64,000 nt of DNA from Carex sylvatica (GCA_964058845.1 CAXKVR010000191.1:1-64000), one strand, 5' to 3'; positions 48,814-60,844 are shown, counted from the first letter of the stretch. Numbers and translations are program-made. Notes: a model not told the origin generated them from the sequence alone.

Positions 48814-50307
48814 TGCTAGAGAAGAATCCTGTCTGACAAACTTGGTCGAAGACTCGAAAGCGAGACGGAGGGAAGAGAGTCAAGCGGTGCAGACAAATTT
48901 TAACATAAAAGGTTTTGGGCTTATATTTCGATTTGGGCTTTCGGCTTAGTACTTGTACCATTTTTCTCTTGCAGATAATGATAATCTAATACTTTTTCAT
49001 ATTAGAATATGAAGCCTGATATTATACTATCCAATATTTTTATTGGGCTCAAATACGCTATTCCTTTTCTGCTTCAATTATATCTCATATTTTTATCTTT
49101 AAATTTAAAGTTCAAACAAACAATCTGAATCGGTCAATACGTTATTTATATTAAAATGTGTTTGGAAATCAAATATTTTTATAAAAGAATTACTATTTTG
49201 TAAGATAGATACAAAATCAATGTTTTTCAGAAAATTTTGGGTCGTGCAAAAACAGTAGTTTTGTATCTATCTTAAAAAACAACAAAATTTTCTAAAAAAT
49301 ATAAAATTTAGTTTCTAAGAACATTTTAATATATATATTATGATGAACAGTTTGAATTGTTTGTTTAAACTTTAAAATAAAAATAAGAATGTGGGATATT
49401 ATTGAGACATAAAAACAACGGAACATTTGAGCCCTCTTCTATTTCGTATTAATACCCAACGATAACAAAGCGTTAATAAAGGTTAGGGCAAGTAGGAAGT
49501 ATTTTTTTTGCAATATTTTATATTAGAACTATTATGTGCTCATTATTTGTGTTCGTAGACTTTGAATTCCGTATAACAATAATTTAGGTATAAATGATTA
49601 TTATGACGGAGAACACATGATTACCATGGAGCTGATTTTATTTCTCATGTCTATTTGAGATGCTTTGAGGCTATTGGATTCGAAGATAAACTAGGAGGAG
49701 ACGAGAGAATTAAATTGTGTTATTACTTATTCGGGTCATTTAGTGATGGTTTATGTAATAAATCTGGTGTATAGATACCACTATTTTGAAAAAAATTATA
49801 TTTAGTAATTGAATATAGAGCAGAGTAGATTCGATGAGTATCAGATCTATTTTGAGTTTGATAGGCTCTCAGATAGTTCAGTCCGCTCTAAGATATGTTC
49901 AATATGCTTTAATATTTGTGCAAGTTTGTTTTAATTTTGTGTGCACGGATTTTTAAACAAGTTAGACAGTCTGGAAGTTTATCAAACTCAAAAGTAGATC
50001 TTATAGCTTGGAACCTACTCCGATCTAAATTGAATGACCTCCGAAATATATGTTTACTTGCTTGTTTTACTTATTAATTTCAAAACGCCGCTCATAATCT
50101 TATCAGTTTTCCCAAGGCTGTTAAATTTTTTTTTGGTCTCAATTGATGATCGATCGAGCTTGTACCGTAGGCATATCTTAATTTTTTTAATGAAAAATGG
50201 TCAAATAAAAGAAGAAAAGAAGAAAATATTTGTTTTGTCAATTATCGTAACACGACTTACACGACAAACATTTTTTTATTGAGAACGCCTTTATATATAT
50301 ATATAGA
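48811..50307. other. Spacer upstream of the FHA gene
   Basis: Contains the FHA promoter and one diverged foldback element at 49045-49434. No gene recognised; the frame at 50034-50282 has no signature. Confidence 0.5.
49045..49434. mobile_element. Diverged foldback MITE (GGGCTCAAAT ends)
   Basis: Inverted ends GGGCTCAAAT/ATTTGAGCCC and the group's inner arm (AAAATGTGTTTGGAAATCAAA, AAGATAGATACAAAA) in inverted copies. Target duplication not recognised. Confidence 0.6.
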
Positions 50308-50732
50308 GAGGTAGGCTAATAAACAATCGATTGTTCCTAGCCTCCCGTGTAACCAAGTCGTTTTCCGATTGTTAAAGTTCAAATGATCGATTCAAACCGT
50401 TAGATGTGATCTCCATACTAAAATGTGCTAGGAGACTAAATTTTATATTTTTTGAAATTTTTTTACCATTTATTAAGCCACTTTGAAAATCGCTGATCCA
50501 ACGGTAACTTCTGATTTTACTGTTTGGTTAAACCACCGTTGGATCAGCGATTTTCAAAGTTGCTTAATAAATGGTAAAAAAATTTCAAAAAATATAAAAT
50601 TTGGTCTCCTAGCACATTTTAATATGGAGATCACATCTAACGGTTTGGATCGATCATTTGGACTTTAAAAATTGGAAAACTATTTGGTTGCACGGGAGGC
50701 TAGGAACAATCGATTGTTTATTAGCCTACCTC
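50308..50732. mobile_element. Foldback MITE, GAGGTAGGCTAATAAAC family
   Basis: A 425-bp palindrome with outer GAGGTAGGCTAATAAACAAT arms in inverted copies and the common inner arm. Bounded on both sides by TA microsatellite, so its duplication cannot be read. Confidence 0.78.
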
Positions 50733-50748
50733 TATATATATATATATA

Positions 50749-51168
50749 GAGGTTGGCTACTATGCTTATATAAGCATATCCCCACATATACTTATAACTC
50801 ATTTTTGTGTTTCCAATGTCTAAATGGTCGATCTGAACCGTTCATCTTGTTCTCCATATTAATATGTGCTTGGAGACCAAATTTTACATTTTTATGAATT
50901 TTTTTACTATTTATTAAGCCAATTTGAAAATCTCTGATCCAACGGTGGCTTCTGATTTTACTGTTTTGTCACCGTTGGATCAGCGATTTTCAAAGTGGCT
51001 TAATAAATAGTAAAAAAATTCATAAAAATGTAAAATTTGGTCTCCAAGCACATATTAATATGGAGAACAAGATGAACGGTTCAGATCGACCATTTAGACA
51101 TTGGAAACACAAAAATGAGTTATAAGTATATGTGGGGATATGCTTATATAAGCATAGTAGCCAACCTC
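50749..51168. mobile_element. Foldback MITE, GAGGTTGGCTAC family, copy 2
   Basis: A 420-bp palindrome, ends GAGGTTGGCTACTATGC in inverted copies. It begins 16 bp after the preceding foldback and ends 25 bp before the next. A deletion of a few bases in the loop (CCGTTGGATC after TTTTGTCA) distinguishes it from copy 3. Confidence 0.85.
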
Positions 51169-51193
51169 TATATATATATATATATTGAGAAAG

Positions 51194-51619
51194 GAGGTTG
51201 GCTACTATGCTTATATAAGCATATCCCCACATATGCTTATAACTCATTTTTGTGTTTCCAATGTCCAAATGGTCGATCTGAACCGTTAGATGTGATCTCT
51301 ATATTGAAATGTGCTTGGAGACTAAATTTTTCATTTTTTTGAATTTTTTTTACTATTTATTAAGCCAATTTAAAAATATCTGATCCAACGGTGGCTTCTG
51401 ATTTTACTGTTTTGTTAAGCCACCGTTGGATCAGCGATTTTCAAAGTGGCTTAATAAATAGTAAAAAAATTCAGAAAAATATAAAATTTAGTATCTAAGC
51501 GCATTTCAATATAGAGATCACATCTAACGGTTCAGATCGACCATTTGAACATTGAAAACACAAAAATAAATTATAAACATATGTGGAGATATGCTTATAT
51601 AAGCATAGTAACCAACCTC
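51194..51619. mobile_element. Foldback MITE, GAGGTTGGCTAC family, copy 3
   Basis: A 426-bp palindrome with exact 9-bp duplication TTGAGAAAG (51185-51193 and 51620-51628). Same family as 18259-18683. Confidence 0.9.
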
Positions 51620-52018
51620 TTGAGAAAGCACTCATACAATACTTTACTATTTGTTAATTCTCAAGCCATGCATCCGACCTCACACTCAACCTCAGCACTG
51701 CAGATCGCCTTTTCTTTATTGAGAAAGCACTCATACATCAAAACAAAATTGCACTAAAAAACAAATATTCGGTCATTATGGAAATAAAAAGTTATGTTAG
51801 TTAAGTAGCGAAAATATGTCAATTGGGTGGACGGAAGGCTGATATGACGTCTCACTAAGGTCATGTAGGCTCCACAATACACCCAAATTTCTAATCCTTT
51901 ATAATTCTTTTTTCAATTATTTGAAAACATCCGAAGCAAAGAATGTGAGCTTTATCCTAAAAAAAAAAAGAATGCAAGTTTTATCAAAATTTCATAACCC
52001 AAAATTTGGAAATGATAG

Positions 52019-52346
52019 GAGTGAGTCTATGGTACTATGCATATTACGATTTAGTCTGTAATACGAATCAATATTTTTATTTTTAAAATTTTATTGATCG
52101 ATCCAAACCGTCGAACATGATTTTTATATAAATATGCACTTGTAAATCAAATTTTATATTTTTTAGAATTTTGTTACTATATTAAAAGATAGTAAAAAAA
52201 TCTAATAAATATAAAATTTAATCTGCAAGTACGTATTCATATGAGAGTTATGTTAAAAGATTCAGATTAATTATTAAAATTTTGAAAATAAAAATATTAA
52301 TCAATATGATCCAACATGTGATATGCATATTACCATAGACTTACTC
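52019..52346. mobile_element. Diverged foldback MITE
   Basis: Inverted ends GAGTGAGTCTATGGTACTAT and GAGTAAGTCTATGGTAATAT. The inner arm is the group motif in worn form (GATCCAAACCGTCGAACATG, AATATGCACTTGTAAATCAAA). No clear target duplication. Confidence 0.65.
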
Positions 52347-52600
52347 TAGTAGGAGTTCGGTTGGTGTGTTCTTTTCTCATAAATTTCCACCTTCCAATTT
52401 TCCTATCCATGTCTCTGACAGGTGGGGCCTCAACACTGAAGATGCTCATTGAGAGCACAAATCATTTTTCCTTGTCTCGGTGCATGACGTATCATTGTCC
52501 AACAGGAGGCCCACTAATAAGCCGCTTTAAAGAAACAGACTTCGACGGTGCTCAGCTCTCCAGGTGTTCCCAATCAAGCACACAGCCAGTTAACTATTAC

Positions 52601-52693
52601 CACGTGTCAAGATGATTTCTCGTGACGTCATTTGTGGCACATGGTAAAGATAACAACCCACGGTCTCGAGCATCGTGGTGGTGCATGACGTCA
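52601..52693. promoter_or_regulatory. Cluster of G-box and TGACGTCA sites
   Basis: CACGTG at 52601-52606 and palindromic TGACGTCA at 52623-52630 and 52686-52693. TGACGTAT lies nearby at 52486. These are binding sites for bZIP factors (G-box and TGA/C-box types). The nearest downstream gene is the glutaredoxin, about 1.8 kb away, so a regulatory role is speculative. Confidence 0.4.
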
Positions 52694-53261
52694 TCCCTTG
52701 CCTAATATTTTCGTCTTTATTTTATCGTTTTATTTTGCATTATATTAATTGTTTCCGTAGCCAATCACATGCCAAGTTTCGCCATCTTGTGACATACGTG
52801 GGTCCCGCTTCCTGTTTCCTCGGCGATGATGTCACTCGTGGTAAGTTATTGGAGACCGCTCTGGAGGAATCGGTGCATGTATTTAATTCAAATGTCATAA
52901 CTATCACTTTCTTTTTAATCAAAGAGGAAAAATAAAATCAGAAAATCAGGATGGATGAAAGTTCCTGGGACTCCATTTTTTCGCAAAAACATGATTCAGC
53001 TATTAAGAGAAAGTAGAAAAAGAAAATTTATTTTAAGAAAACAAACATTAAAATTTTAAAAAATTTCTAATAAAATTCAATTCAGGAGGAGCAACTGCCT
53101 CCCTTAATGAACGTAGGTCTGCCCCTATCAGCTATCCTCAACTAGTATTGGAGTAATTTGAGATGTAACAACTAAATGTAAAAAATAGTTATTCCAAGTG
53201 CTAATTATTTGTTGTGTGCAAATTAAAAGGTTTAATTACAAAGGTAACAACTAATATTGGA

Positions 53262-53402
53262 CTTCATCGATTTTTGGTCTAGTGATAAAAAGTAACATCC
53301 TTCGTGTAAGAGGTCATGAGTTTGAAACTCAAATGAGAATTCTTTATGAACAATTAATGAAAGTTGGTAGGCTAGACTTTAATTTTTCTATCTAAAAGAA
53401 AT
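53262..53402 (+). mobile_element. Possible tRNA-derived SINE
   Basis: GGTCTAGTGATAAAA (A-box-like) and GAGTTTGAAACTC (B-box-like) are about 35 bp apart, followed by GAATTCTTTATGAACAATT and a CTAAAAGAAA tail. It resembles 19981-20111. Confidence 0.45.
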
Positions 53403-54203
53403 TACAAAGTTGTTATTCTATTTAAATACTAGACTAATTATTACATGATGTGCTGAACGTGAACACTTTAATCGTATATAAGTTGTGTCATTGAAAACAT
53501 CATTTTAACTAGATTAATCATTTTAAATTTGACTATGTTTAATTAATAGTTATGTAGTTATCTTTTGAAATTTGTCAAACTAATTCGGTACCTATCAAAA
53601 TTATTTAGTAGATGATTCAGACAATTTATAAATTAGAGCAAATTTAATAGTTATCATATATTTATATTGAATAATACAATTGAACTTGTTAATATTTTAA
53701 AAACTCTGACTTAAACAATTAATTCCACATCAATTCTGTAGAGAAGCAAAATAATGGTGGTGTTGAAAAAAAAAATGGCATCTTAATTTTGTGTAGTACA
53801 TTTCATTTCTATAAACAAAGCAAAGTGACTTGAGAAAAAAAAGAGGGCAAATTTACATGGAAACAAACAAAGACATTTTGACGAGACAGTAAAAAAGAAA
53901 GACAAATTATCAGTATAGTGAAAAATCAATTTTAAAGCAAGCGAATATGTTTTTTTGTAGGATCTAAATTTGTTGATACTTGATAATCTTAATGAATTGT
54001 AATAGAAAATAAGGGGTAGAGCCAGATTTTCAACTTAAGAAAATTAATTATATAAAATTTTCATGCTGAGTATGAAATCAATTTTACAATATTCATAATA
54101 TTTTATTCTAAACTATATAAAAAATCATGTATAAGAATAATTTTTTTGAAAAAAAAATAAAAATCAATTAACTTCCATTTTTATCTAAATAAGTCTTCCC
54201 CTT

Positions 54204-54208
54204 TGACG
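54204..54208 (+). promoter_or_regulatory. TGACG motif upstream of glutaredoxin
   Basis: TGACG, 269 bp before the start codon. CC-type glutaredoxin genes are known targets of TGA bZIP factors, which bind this core. A five-base match alone is weak. Confidence 0.3.
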
Positions 54209-54476
54209 CAAATAATTATATTCTTATAAAAAAAATCTGTCAATAAAGAAAAATATCATCTTCACCCGCAACAATCAAAAGTAAGTTTCTCCTTATGTTC
54301 TTTATTCTTACCTTTGTATTGTGAAGTGTATATATTTAATGATAGACCAATCCTTCAAAAGAACATGCCACATCAGTGCCTCGCTAACATATACCAACAT
54401 TTTTTCTTTAAGTGTCCTCCATTCCAATAATTAGTCATAGAATCAAGAATCCCAATTGCTCTCTCAGCATCAGAAG

Positions 54477-54815
54477 ATGCAAAGTTTAAGTCTAAGGTGT
54501 GAACCAGTACATGTGGATGGCCACGAGCCAGCAGGCGATTGGATACAACTGCTGATAAATGAGAGTCCGATCGTGATATTAAGCCGGAAAGGATGCTTCA
54601 TGTGCCACGTCATGCGACGCCTCCTAGCTTCAATCGGGGCCCACCCATCAGTGATTGAACTTGATGAGGCCGAGGCAGCCGTAGCAGCAGCCTCTCTGCC
54701 AGTGTTATTTGTTGGTGGTAAGCTGGTTGGTGGATTAGAGAGGCTTGTGGGGCTCCACCTAAGCGGAGCCCTCGAGCCCCGGCTTGTTCAGGCGGGGGCA
54801 ATTAGGTCATTTTAG
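54477..54815 (+). CDS. CC-type glutaredoxin (ROXY family)
   Basis: Single-exon gene of 112 residues; start at the first ATG (an upstream TTG in frame is not a likely plant start). Seen: GCFMC active site with Cys40 and Cys43, the SLPVLFVGG block with the cis-proline (Pro75) and GG81, and LVGGLERL. Plant CC-type glutaredoxins bind glutathione and TGA bZIP factors in the nucleus and cytosol, affecting development, stress and nitrogen signalling. Two points differ from the textbook type: the second active-site residue is Phe rather than Cys, and the C-terminus ends GAIRSF without the ALWL motif used for TOPLESS recruitment. It is GC-richer than its surroundings. Activity as an oxidoreductase is uncertain. 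Confidence 0.9.
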   Translation: MQSLSLRCEPVHVDGHEPAGDWIQLLINESPIVILSRKGCFMCHVMRRLLASIGAHPSVIELDEAEAAVAAASLPVLFVGGKLVGGLERLVGLHLSGALEPRLVQAGAIRSF

Positions 54816-56478
54816 ATTTTTTATGTATTCAGTTGTTTAGAGAAAAGGTTCAGTTAGGGTGGAAATATTAATTATATAAATTCTCTATTGTTGTACAACC
54901 ACCTCGTTCTTCTTATATTGAAGGATGGCTTCTGCTAGCTGTAATTATGTTGCTATATGAAGTACCCTGTATATGGCCAGACAGATATATACTGCAGCAG
55001 TTATCATCCCACAGAATAAAAGGAGAAAAAACAAGCAAAAAAGAACACAGATATAGTATGAGGTTTCCAACAAGGAAATTGGGTTTTATAATGTGATATA
55101 TAATGGATGTGGAGCACATTTTCACCTGAGTCATGGAGTTCATTAAGAAGATGATATGATGTAATTGAATATATATCTGTATATGAGAAGTTTGGACATA
55201 GAGAAGAGGTTGATGTAAAAACAAAGACTTTACATGGTAGTTTGTTGCTTGTTTATTGTATGCCTAATTACATTATTTAGGCCTTTTTTCCCTCTATAAC
55301 TTTTTATTTGGATCAGTGTTGTAAATAACGGTATACGGTCATTGGACATACAAGGTACCGTCAAGCGATTAATTGGCATTCAGCTGATTAATCAAAATTA
55401 TGCAGACAATTTAATGTTTTTATTAAATTTATGTGTGTGTATATATCATAATTTATTTAACTCATTAAACTTATCAAATAAACTTAATTTAACACTACGC
55501 TTATTTCTTTTTAACACATAAGTATTTTACATGTGTAAGTAATACAATTTATTTAATGAAAAAATTGAGAATTAAGCTTTTTCAAATATTAATAACATAT
55601 TATTTGAAAGAAATGAAACATTCTAACATAAAATCAGTAAATTTAATTTATGATAACAATTTAATTTCATAAATGAATACTTTGTACTAATTAAAAAAAT
55701 TATATTAGTAAGTAAGAAAAATATATGGTATTGTTACACCAAAAGTATATAACAAAGTTTCAGTACAGTAAACTGTACCTTTTAAACCTTGGTACACTTT
55801 TCGAATCAGATTGCAAGTGTACAATCCTATCGAGTAGTATGATAAGGTATCGATCCAAGGGACGGTTCAAATTTAAACTAGACTTAGCCTAAATTAATTG
55901 AACGACTAGAAGTGTGAAAAGTTAATTTGGTTGTTTAATATCCTAACAACAGTAATAAGAAATAACTGGTAATTTAAATTGGGTTTTTAAATTGGTTTAA
56001 AAGGGTTTTCAGGGTTTCAGACTCATCTGCAACTCTGTCTCTCGGCTGACACGACCCGTGTTGAAATTGACACAGTCCGTGTCAGCTTCAGATAAATACA
56101 GTTGTTATCTGATTTCTACGTCAATTGACTTGTGTAGGGTAAACTGACCGTACCTGATGTCCCTAAATCTCAACTCTTGTTTGTTGGCTTAATAAAATCG
56201 ATAACGGAATTGCAATTTAGTCCTCTCGGGATTCTAACCTCAACTCTCGTTTATTGGTTTGAATTACCTAAGTCACTTGTTTGATTTACTAAAGGTATCC
56301 ACCATCTCTCGATGTATGAAAAGTTCACATCTCGGCTACTATTAGTTCTACCTCTCGGTTTGTAAACCTACCTCAAATACTAGTCTGATTGAAAGATCAA
56401 ATTGGATACAGTGCCTTATAGATGAGGCCTCATCTAGTGGTCAAATTAAATAATAATCAATCAATTTCAGAAAAACAA
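54816..56478. other. Glutaredoxin 3' flank and spacer
   Basis: 3' flank, then AT-rich spacer. CAGTGTTGTAAATAACGG (55314) and the inverted-looking CCTTTTAAACCTTGG (55778) may be worn ends of another hAT-type element; no duplication seen. From about 55800 the text (GATAAGGTATCGATCCAAGGGA) resembles retroelement debris, continuing past the foldback at 56488. Confidence 0.4.
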
Positions 56479-56487
56479 TTAAAGTAA

Positions 56488-56909
56488 GAGGAGGATTCAA
56501 ATGCACCCAAATTTTTGTGCACCCAAATGCACCCTATCTTTCAAATCCTTTTTTTCGTTTATAAAGTACGAATAGTCAATCCGAACCGTTAGATGCGATC
56601 TATATATTAAGATGTACTTGGAGACCAAATTTTATATTTTTTGAAATTTTTTTACTATTTATTAAACCACTTTGAAAATCGCTGATCCAATGGTCCAGAA
56701 AATGTAAAATCAGCGATTTTCAAAGTGGCTTAATTAATAGTAAAAAAATTTTCAAAAAATGTAAAATTTGGTCTCCAAGTACATCTTAATATATAGATCT
56801 CATCTAACGGTTCGGATTGACTATTCAGACTTTAAAAACAAAAAAAAAAGAATTTGAAAGATAGGGTGCATTTGGTGCACAAAAATTTGGGTGCATTTGA
56901 ACCCTCCTC
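56488..56909. mobile_element. Foldback MITE, GAGGAGGATTCAAATGC family
   Basis: A 422-bp palindrome with ends GAGGAGG(A/G)TTCAAATGCACC. Flanking 9-mers TTAAAGTAA (56479-56487) and TTAAAATAA (56910-56918) differ at one base. It carries the common inner arm (CCGAACCGTTAGATG, GTACTTGGAGACCAAATTT). Confidence 0.85.
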
Positions 56910-56918
56910 TTAAAATAA

Positions 56919-59218
56919 TACTCAAGCAAGCAAATACAAGAATCAACACATAATCAAATAACTAGCAAGTAAGCAAAGTATTCAACTACATCATAATCTT
57001 AGAAACTAAAAATCTACTCAAACATCATTCTAGAAACAGCAAAACAAGAGTAAGAAAGACAATTCATGACAAAACCCGAAAATACAAAGAAGAATCGTCG
57101 AAAATCTTGCGTTTTTCTTCTCTCTACTTCGCCTCCAAGTCAGCCGCCAAGAAGTCACCTAGGGTTAGCTCATGTATGCTCAGATACCTCTCATGAAGCA
57201 AGAAATCCCGCTTATATGGTCTCAAGACCGACTTTCCTTCCTCCAGACTTCTTTTCAAAATTTTAGATTTTCTGCCAAATTTTGTCTGACACGACCCGTG
57301 TCGGAATTGACACGGTCCGTGTCAGAATTTCTGAAAATGCCTATCTTTTGTGCAAACTATAGATGTTCTCGCAAGCTTTCCGAAAAGTGGTTATACACTC
57401 AAAACGTAGCTACAAGTCAAAATCTATGACTGTTTTAAGTTCAGATGTTGTACGGCCCGTACAAGATGATGTATGGCTTGTGCCAGAACTTCTTAAATCC
57501 ATATTTCTCCTCGATTTCATCTGATTCCTGCAAAGTAAGAACAAACTTGCAGCAGTACCATTTTCTATAAATATTCAATTAAATACAAGCGATTTAATAG
57601 TTCTAAACACAGATTTTGGTATAAAATATGGGTCGGAATATAGATATGTTTGCGAGATATCAGCTATATAAATGATAGAATAATTAATACTAGCAAAGTT
57701 TTGAGTGTTTGAAAAAAAAAAATGGTTTTTTGGCCCAAATTTACACTAGAAACTTAAAATTCTCAAAACTAAACTGCCACAATATAGGTTCTGATTATAA
57801 ACTTGTGTCCATTATCCGGCCTATTTCAAACTTATGTCGATTCCCCTTTCTTTTTTTCTTTCTTTTTTCCAAAGAATAGAAAATGCGGGAATTTACTTTT
57901 AATTGTTTGGTAGAATTTATTTTTATATGATCTTACTGATAAATCCGTTGAATTTATGGCTTTAATTTCGTTTTATAGGAAATTTGTGTTTGTTCAGTGG
58001 ACAACTTTTTAATAGCATGGTTCTGAATTTGTATCACAGAAAAATAAATTTAATTGTATAACAGAAAAGGTCACAGTTAAATTTCTATATCTCGCTTAAT
58101 TCGAAATATAAACGGATCAATGTATATCCTAAATTCTAGGCCCAAAACTCCCAACAAGGCCACTTTTAATGGAGCTAGTGAATCTGTGAAAAATTTGATA
58201 CCGCTTGTTTAAGATTTGATCTTATAAACATCTTCGGTTTTTTGGTTTTTGGAAAGCAGATATTTTATTAGCTTTTAGGGTGTTTGGCAGAGGCGGATAT
58301 AGAATTTTTGTCAGAAGTAAAATAATATTGAACTAGATTTAAATAGCTAATTAAATTTAAATTTATTAACTAATTAGATACTCGATAAAAAATATTGTTT
58401 TAACTTAAACTTTCAATACTCTGACTTGTAATTTCTAATTCTCAATCATAATTCAAAAAATATATTTTAATTTTAATTCTAAATTTAACCTGAATTATAA
58501 TTCATCCAGACGGTGGAAATTTTTTTTGCAAAAGAAACAAAATCGATCGAAATATTCCGATCTCCACTAAAATTCAAAATCAAGAGAAAAAACAGCTACC
58601 CTCAATATTAAATTTCCTTTGGAGTAGAGGACAAATTCATCTACGTATTGTTGAAGTTTTTATGAACTTCCGGATGATTGGTGGAAGGAAATATTTGTCA
58701 CAAAGGAAATTTAATATTAATTGAACTTAATTCATAATAAACTCGGTGCATGCATTTTATATGTGATAGTTAAACTATTAAATCTTTCTTGCAAAATTTG
58801 TTATATGACTATCTAAATATTCTCAATAAGGAGGGTTCAAATGCTAAAAGTTTTTTGCGCCTCAAAATATTACAAACTCACTTTTTAGTTTATATTTTAA
58901 AAATATAAAATTCAGATGCCAAAGTCAAATTGTTGATCTTATTCATTTTCATGGGAGATGCATGCATGTAAAATTTGATATTTTTTTAAATCATTTTATA
59001 CTAAAGAAAAATTGTAAAAAAAATAGAATGCTATTAAAAATTTAAGACAAACGTGCAAACGAGCTGCTCACTGAGCTTAAAAAAATAAAGAAAATAAAGG
59101 TTGATACTACCTGCAAATAATGCTTCTTGTGCAGAGGCAAATTTAAGGGGTTGAGAATAACCTATTAACCTCTCCTATGATTAAAAAAAGTTGTAAATGT
59201 TACATGTAATATATATAT
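56919..59218. other. Spacer, probable retroelement debris then AT-rich DNA
   Basis: CTGACACGACCCGTGTC(G/T) and ACACGGTCCGTGTCAG motifs occur at 57290-57325 and again before the foldback at 56047-56085, suggesting one older element interrupted by it. Beyond 57600 no structure or gene is recognised. Confidence 0.4.
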
Positions 59219-59226
59219 GTTATATC

Positions 59227-59419
59227 TAGTGTTCTAAATAGCTAGTTATAGCTATGATATAGCTGCGTTATAGCTTTTTGGACCTTAAAAGTTATGATGC
59301 TATAGAATATATATATATATAGCTAGTTATCGGCGCTATAGTTAGCTACTTAGTGCAATCGCTTCTTCTTCTTTTTTAACCGTCCCGCTATACCGCTATA
59401 ATCGCTATTTAAATCATTG
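59227..59419. mobile_element. Short hAT-like MITE (GCTATA family), copy 1
   Basis: Exact 8-bp duplication GTTATATC (59219-59226 and 59420-59427). Ends TAGTGTTCTAAATAGC and, inverted, CAATGATTTAAATAGC. The interior is rich in TATAGCTA/GCTATA. Confidence 0.82.
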
Positions 59420-59427
59420 GTTATATC

Positions 59428-60679
59428 CAATAAATTTTGTTTATTTTAATAAAGAAGATTTTTTTAAATTAAGACAACCGATATATTTCGTTTTAAATAT
59501 AACTTGCTAATTTTTTTTTATCAAATCTAATCTTTCTAATCTTTGTTATAATAAAAAAATTATATTGTTAATGAAAAGATTGTGATTTTGTAATTCAAAT
59601 AGAAAATCTTTTATAAAGATTAAATAAAAATTATTCAAAAGCCAGATCTTTGTCTTTACGTCTCAAAAGCAAAAAGAGAAATACATCGTCTATGATCTTG
59701 TATCAAAAGCAAAAAAAAAAAAAAAAATGCATCCCGTCTATGATCTTGTAGCAATGAAATACAGATGAGTATAGACTAAAGAAAATATTATATTAATAAT
59801 AGCTTAATCATGAGACGAAGTTTGTGGCCGACAGCATTTATCTCAATCAATCTACGATAACTCAATAGTAGGATTAGGAATAATTTAGGATACTACACGG
59901 AACATTACACCAACCATGCAAATTGAGAGAAAAGTGAGACATGGCGAGCCGAGCACTATTATTGCACTAAGAAACTTCCTATTCATCTGACAGCAAGCAG
60001 TTGTGGTGTTCACGTCAAGTCCTAATTACATAAATCACGCTCTGGGCTTGTTCATTAGATCCGCTGCTATTACCTTAAGATACCGTGATTGTAGGAACCA
60101 TGATTTTTATCAGATGGTTCTGATTAAATCAAAAGTTTAATTACTCTCAAAATCAATTCAGGTATATATATTTGGACCAGTAAATTTTGATCGAATGGAT
60201 GAAAATAAATTCAGTGATTATATTTGTACTTCGTGTACATGAGCAGAGTCAGACTTTCTAGTTATAAAAGTTAAACGTAAACGGATGTTAATCATATAAA
60301 ATTTTTATGCTGCGAATGAAAATCATTATTACAGTATTTGTATTATTTTTACTTAACTAATAGAAAATTGTGTACGAATATAAAAAATTTGAGAATAAAT
60401 AAATAAAAATTAATTGACCTTATTTTCTCTTACAAGCTCCGCCTCTGTTCTATTTGTGTATATATATCATGTTTGCTGATGCACAATTAATCTGAGTATA
60501 AATGAAAGCTTTGCATAGTAAGCACTTACCTAAATTGTTTAGTTAACATTAAACACCCAGGAAATTGGATTGGGACAAAATTTAATTTCACGCTGAAATA
60601 GCATGTCTATATTATAATCAAGATTGCGACATAATTGATTTGAGAAAAACGATTGTTCCGTCAACAATTGTTTGACTCG
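59428..60679. other. AT-rich spacer
   Basis: No gene recognised. Near 59650-59755 a 40-bp segment is imperfectly duplicated (GTCTATGATCTTGTA(T/G)CAA). Confidence 0.45.
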
Positions 60680-60687
60680 CATTATAG

Positions 60688-60844
60688 CAAAGGTTTAAAT
60701 AGTATTTATCGTATCATAGCGGACTGGTTAAAAAAACAGCGCTATATTTAAATAGCGCCGCTATAACACAAAATAGTGCACTGTAACACTGATAACGTCA
60801 TAACTTTTATGGTCTGAAAACGTTATATCGTGCTATTAACCTTG
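60688..60844. mobile_element. Short hAT-like MITE (GCTATA family), copy 2
   Basis: Exact 8-bp duplication CATTATAG (60680-60687 and 60845-60852). Ends CAAAGGTTTAAATAG and, inverted, CAAGGTTAATAGCACG. The interior has AGCGCTATATTTAAATAGCG. Related to 59227-59419. Confidence 0.8.

Larger units (their letters stand above)
51629..54203. other. Spacer upstream of the glutaredoxin gene
   Basis: Contains a diverged foldback (52019-52346), a cluster of TGACGTCA-type sites (52480-52830), and a possible SINE (53262-53402). No gene recognised; the frame at 52675-52935 runs over the site cluster and lacks any family signature. Confidence 0.5.

Noticed and set aside
55314..55795. hAT-type element starting CAGTGTTGTAAATAACGG
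   Set aside because: Right end diverged and no target duplication; mentioned only in the spacer note.
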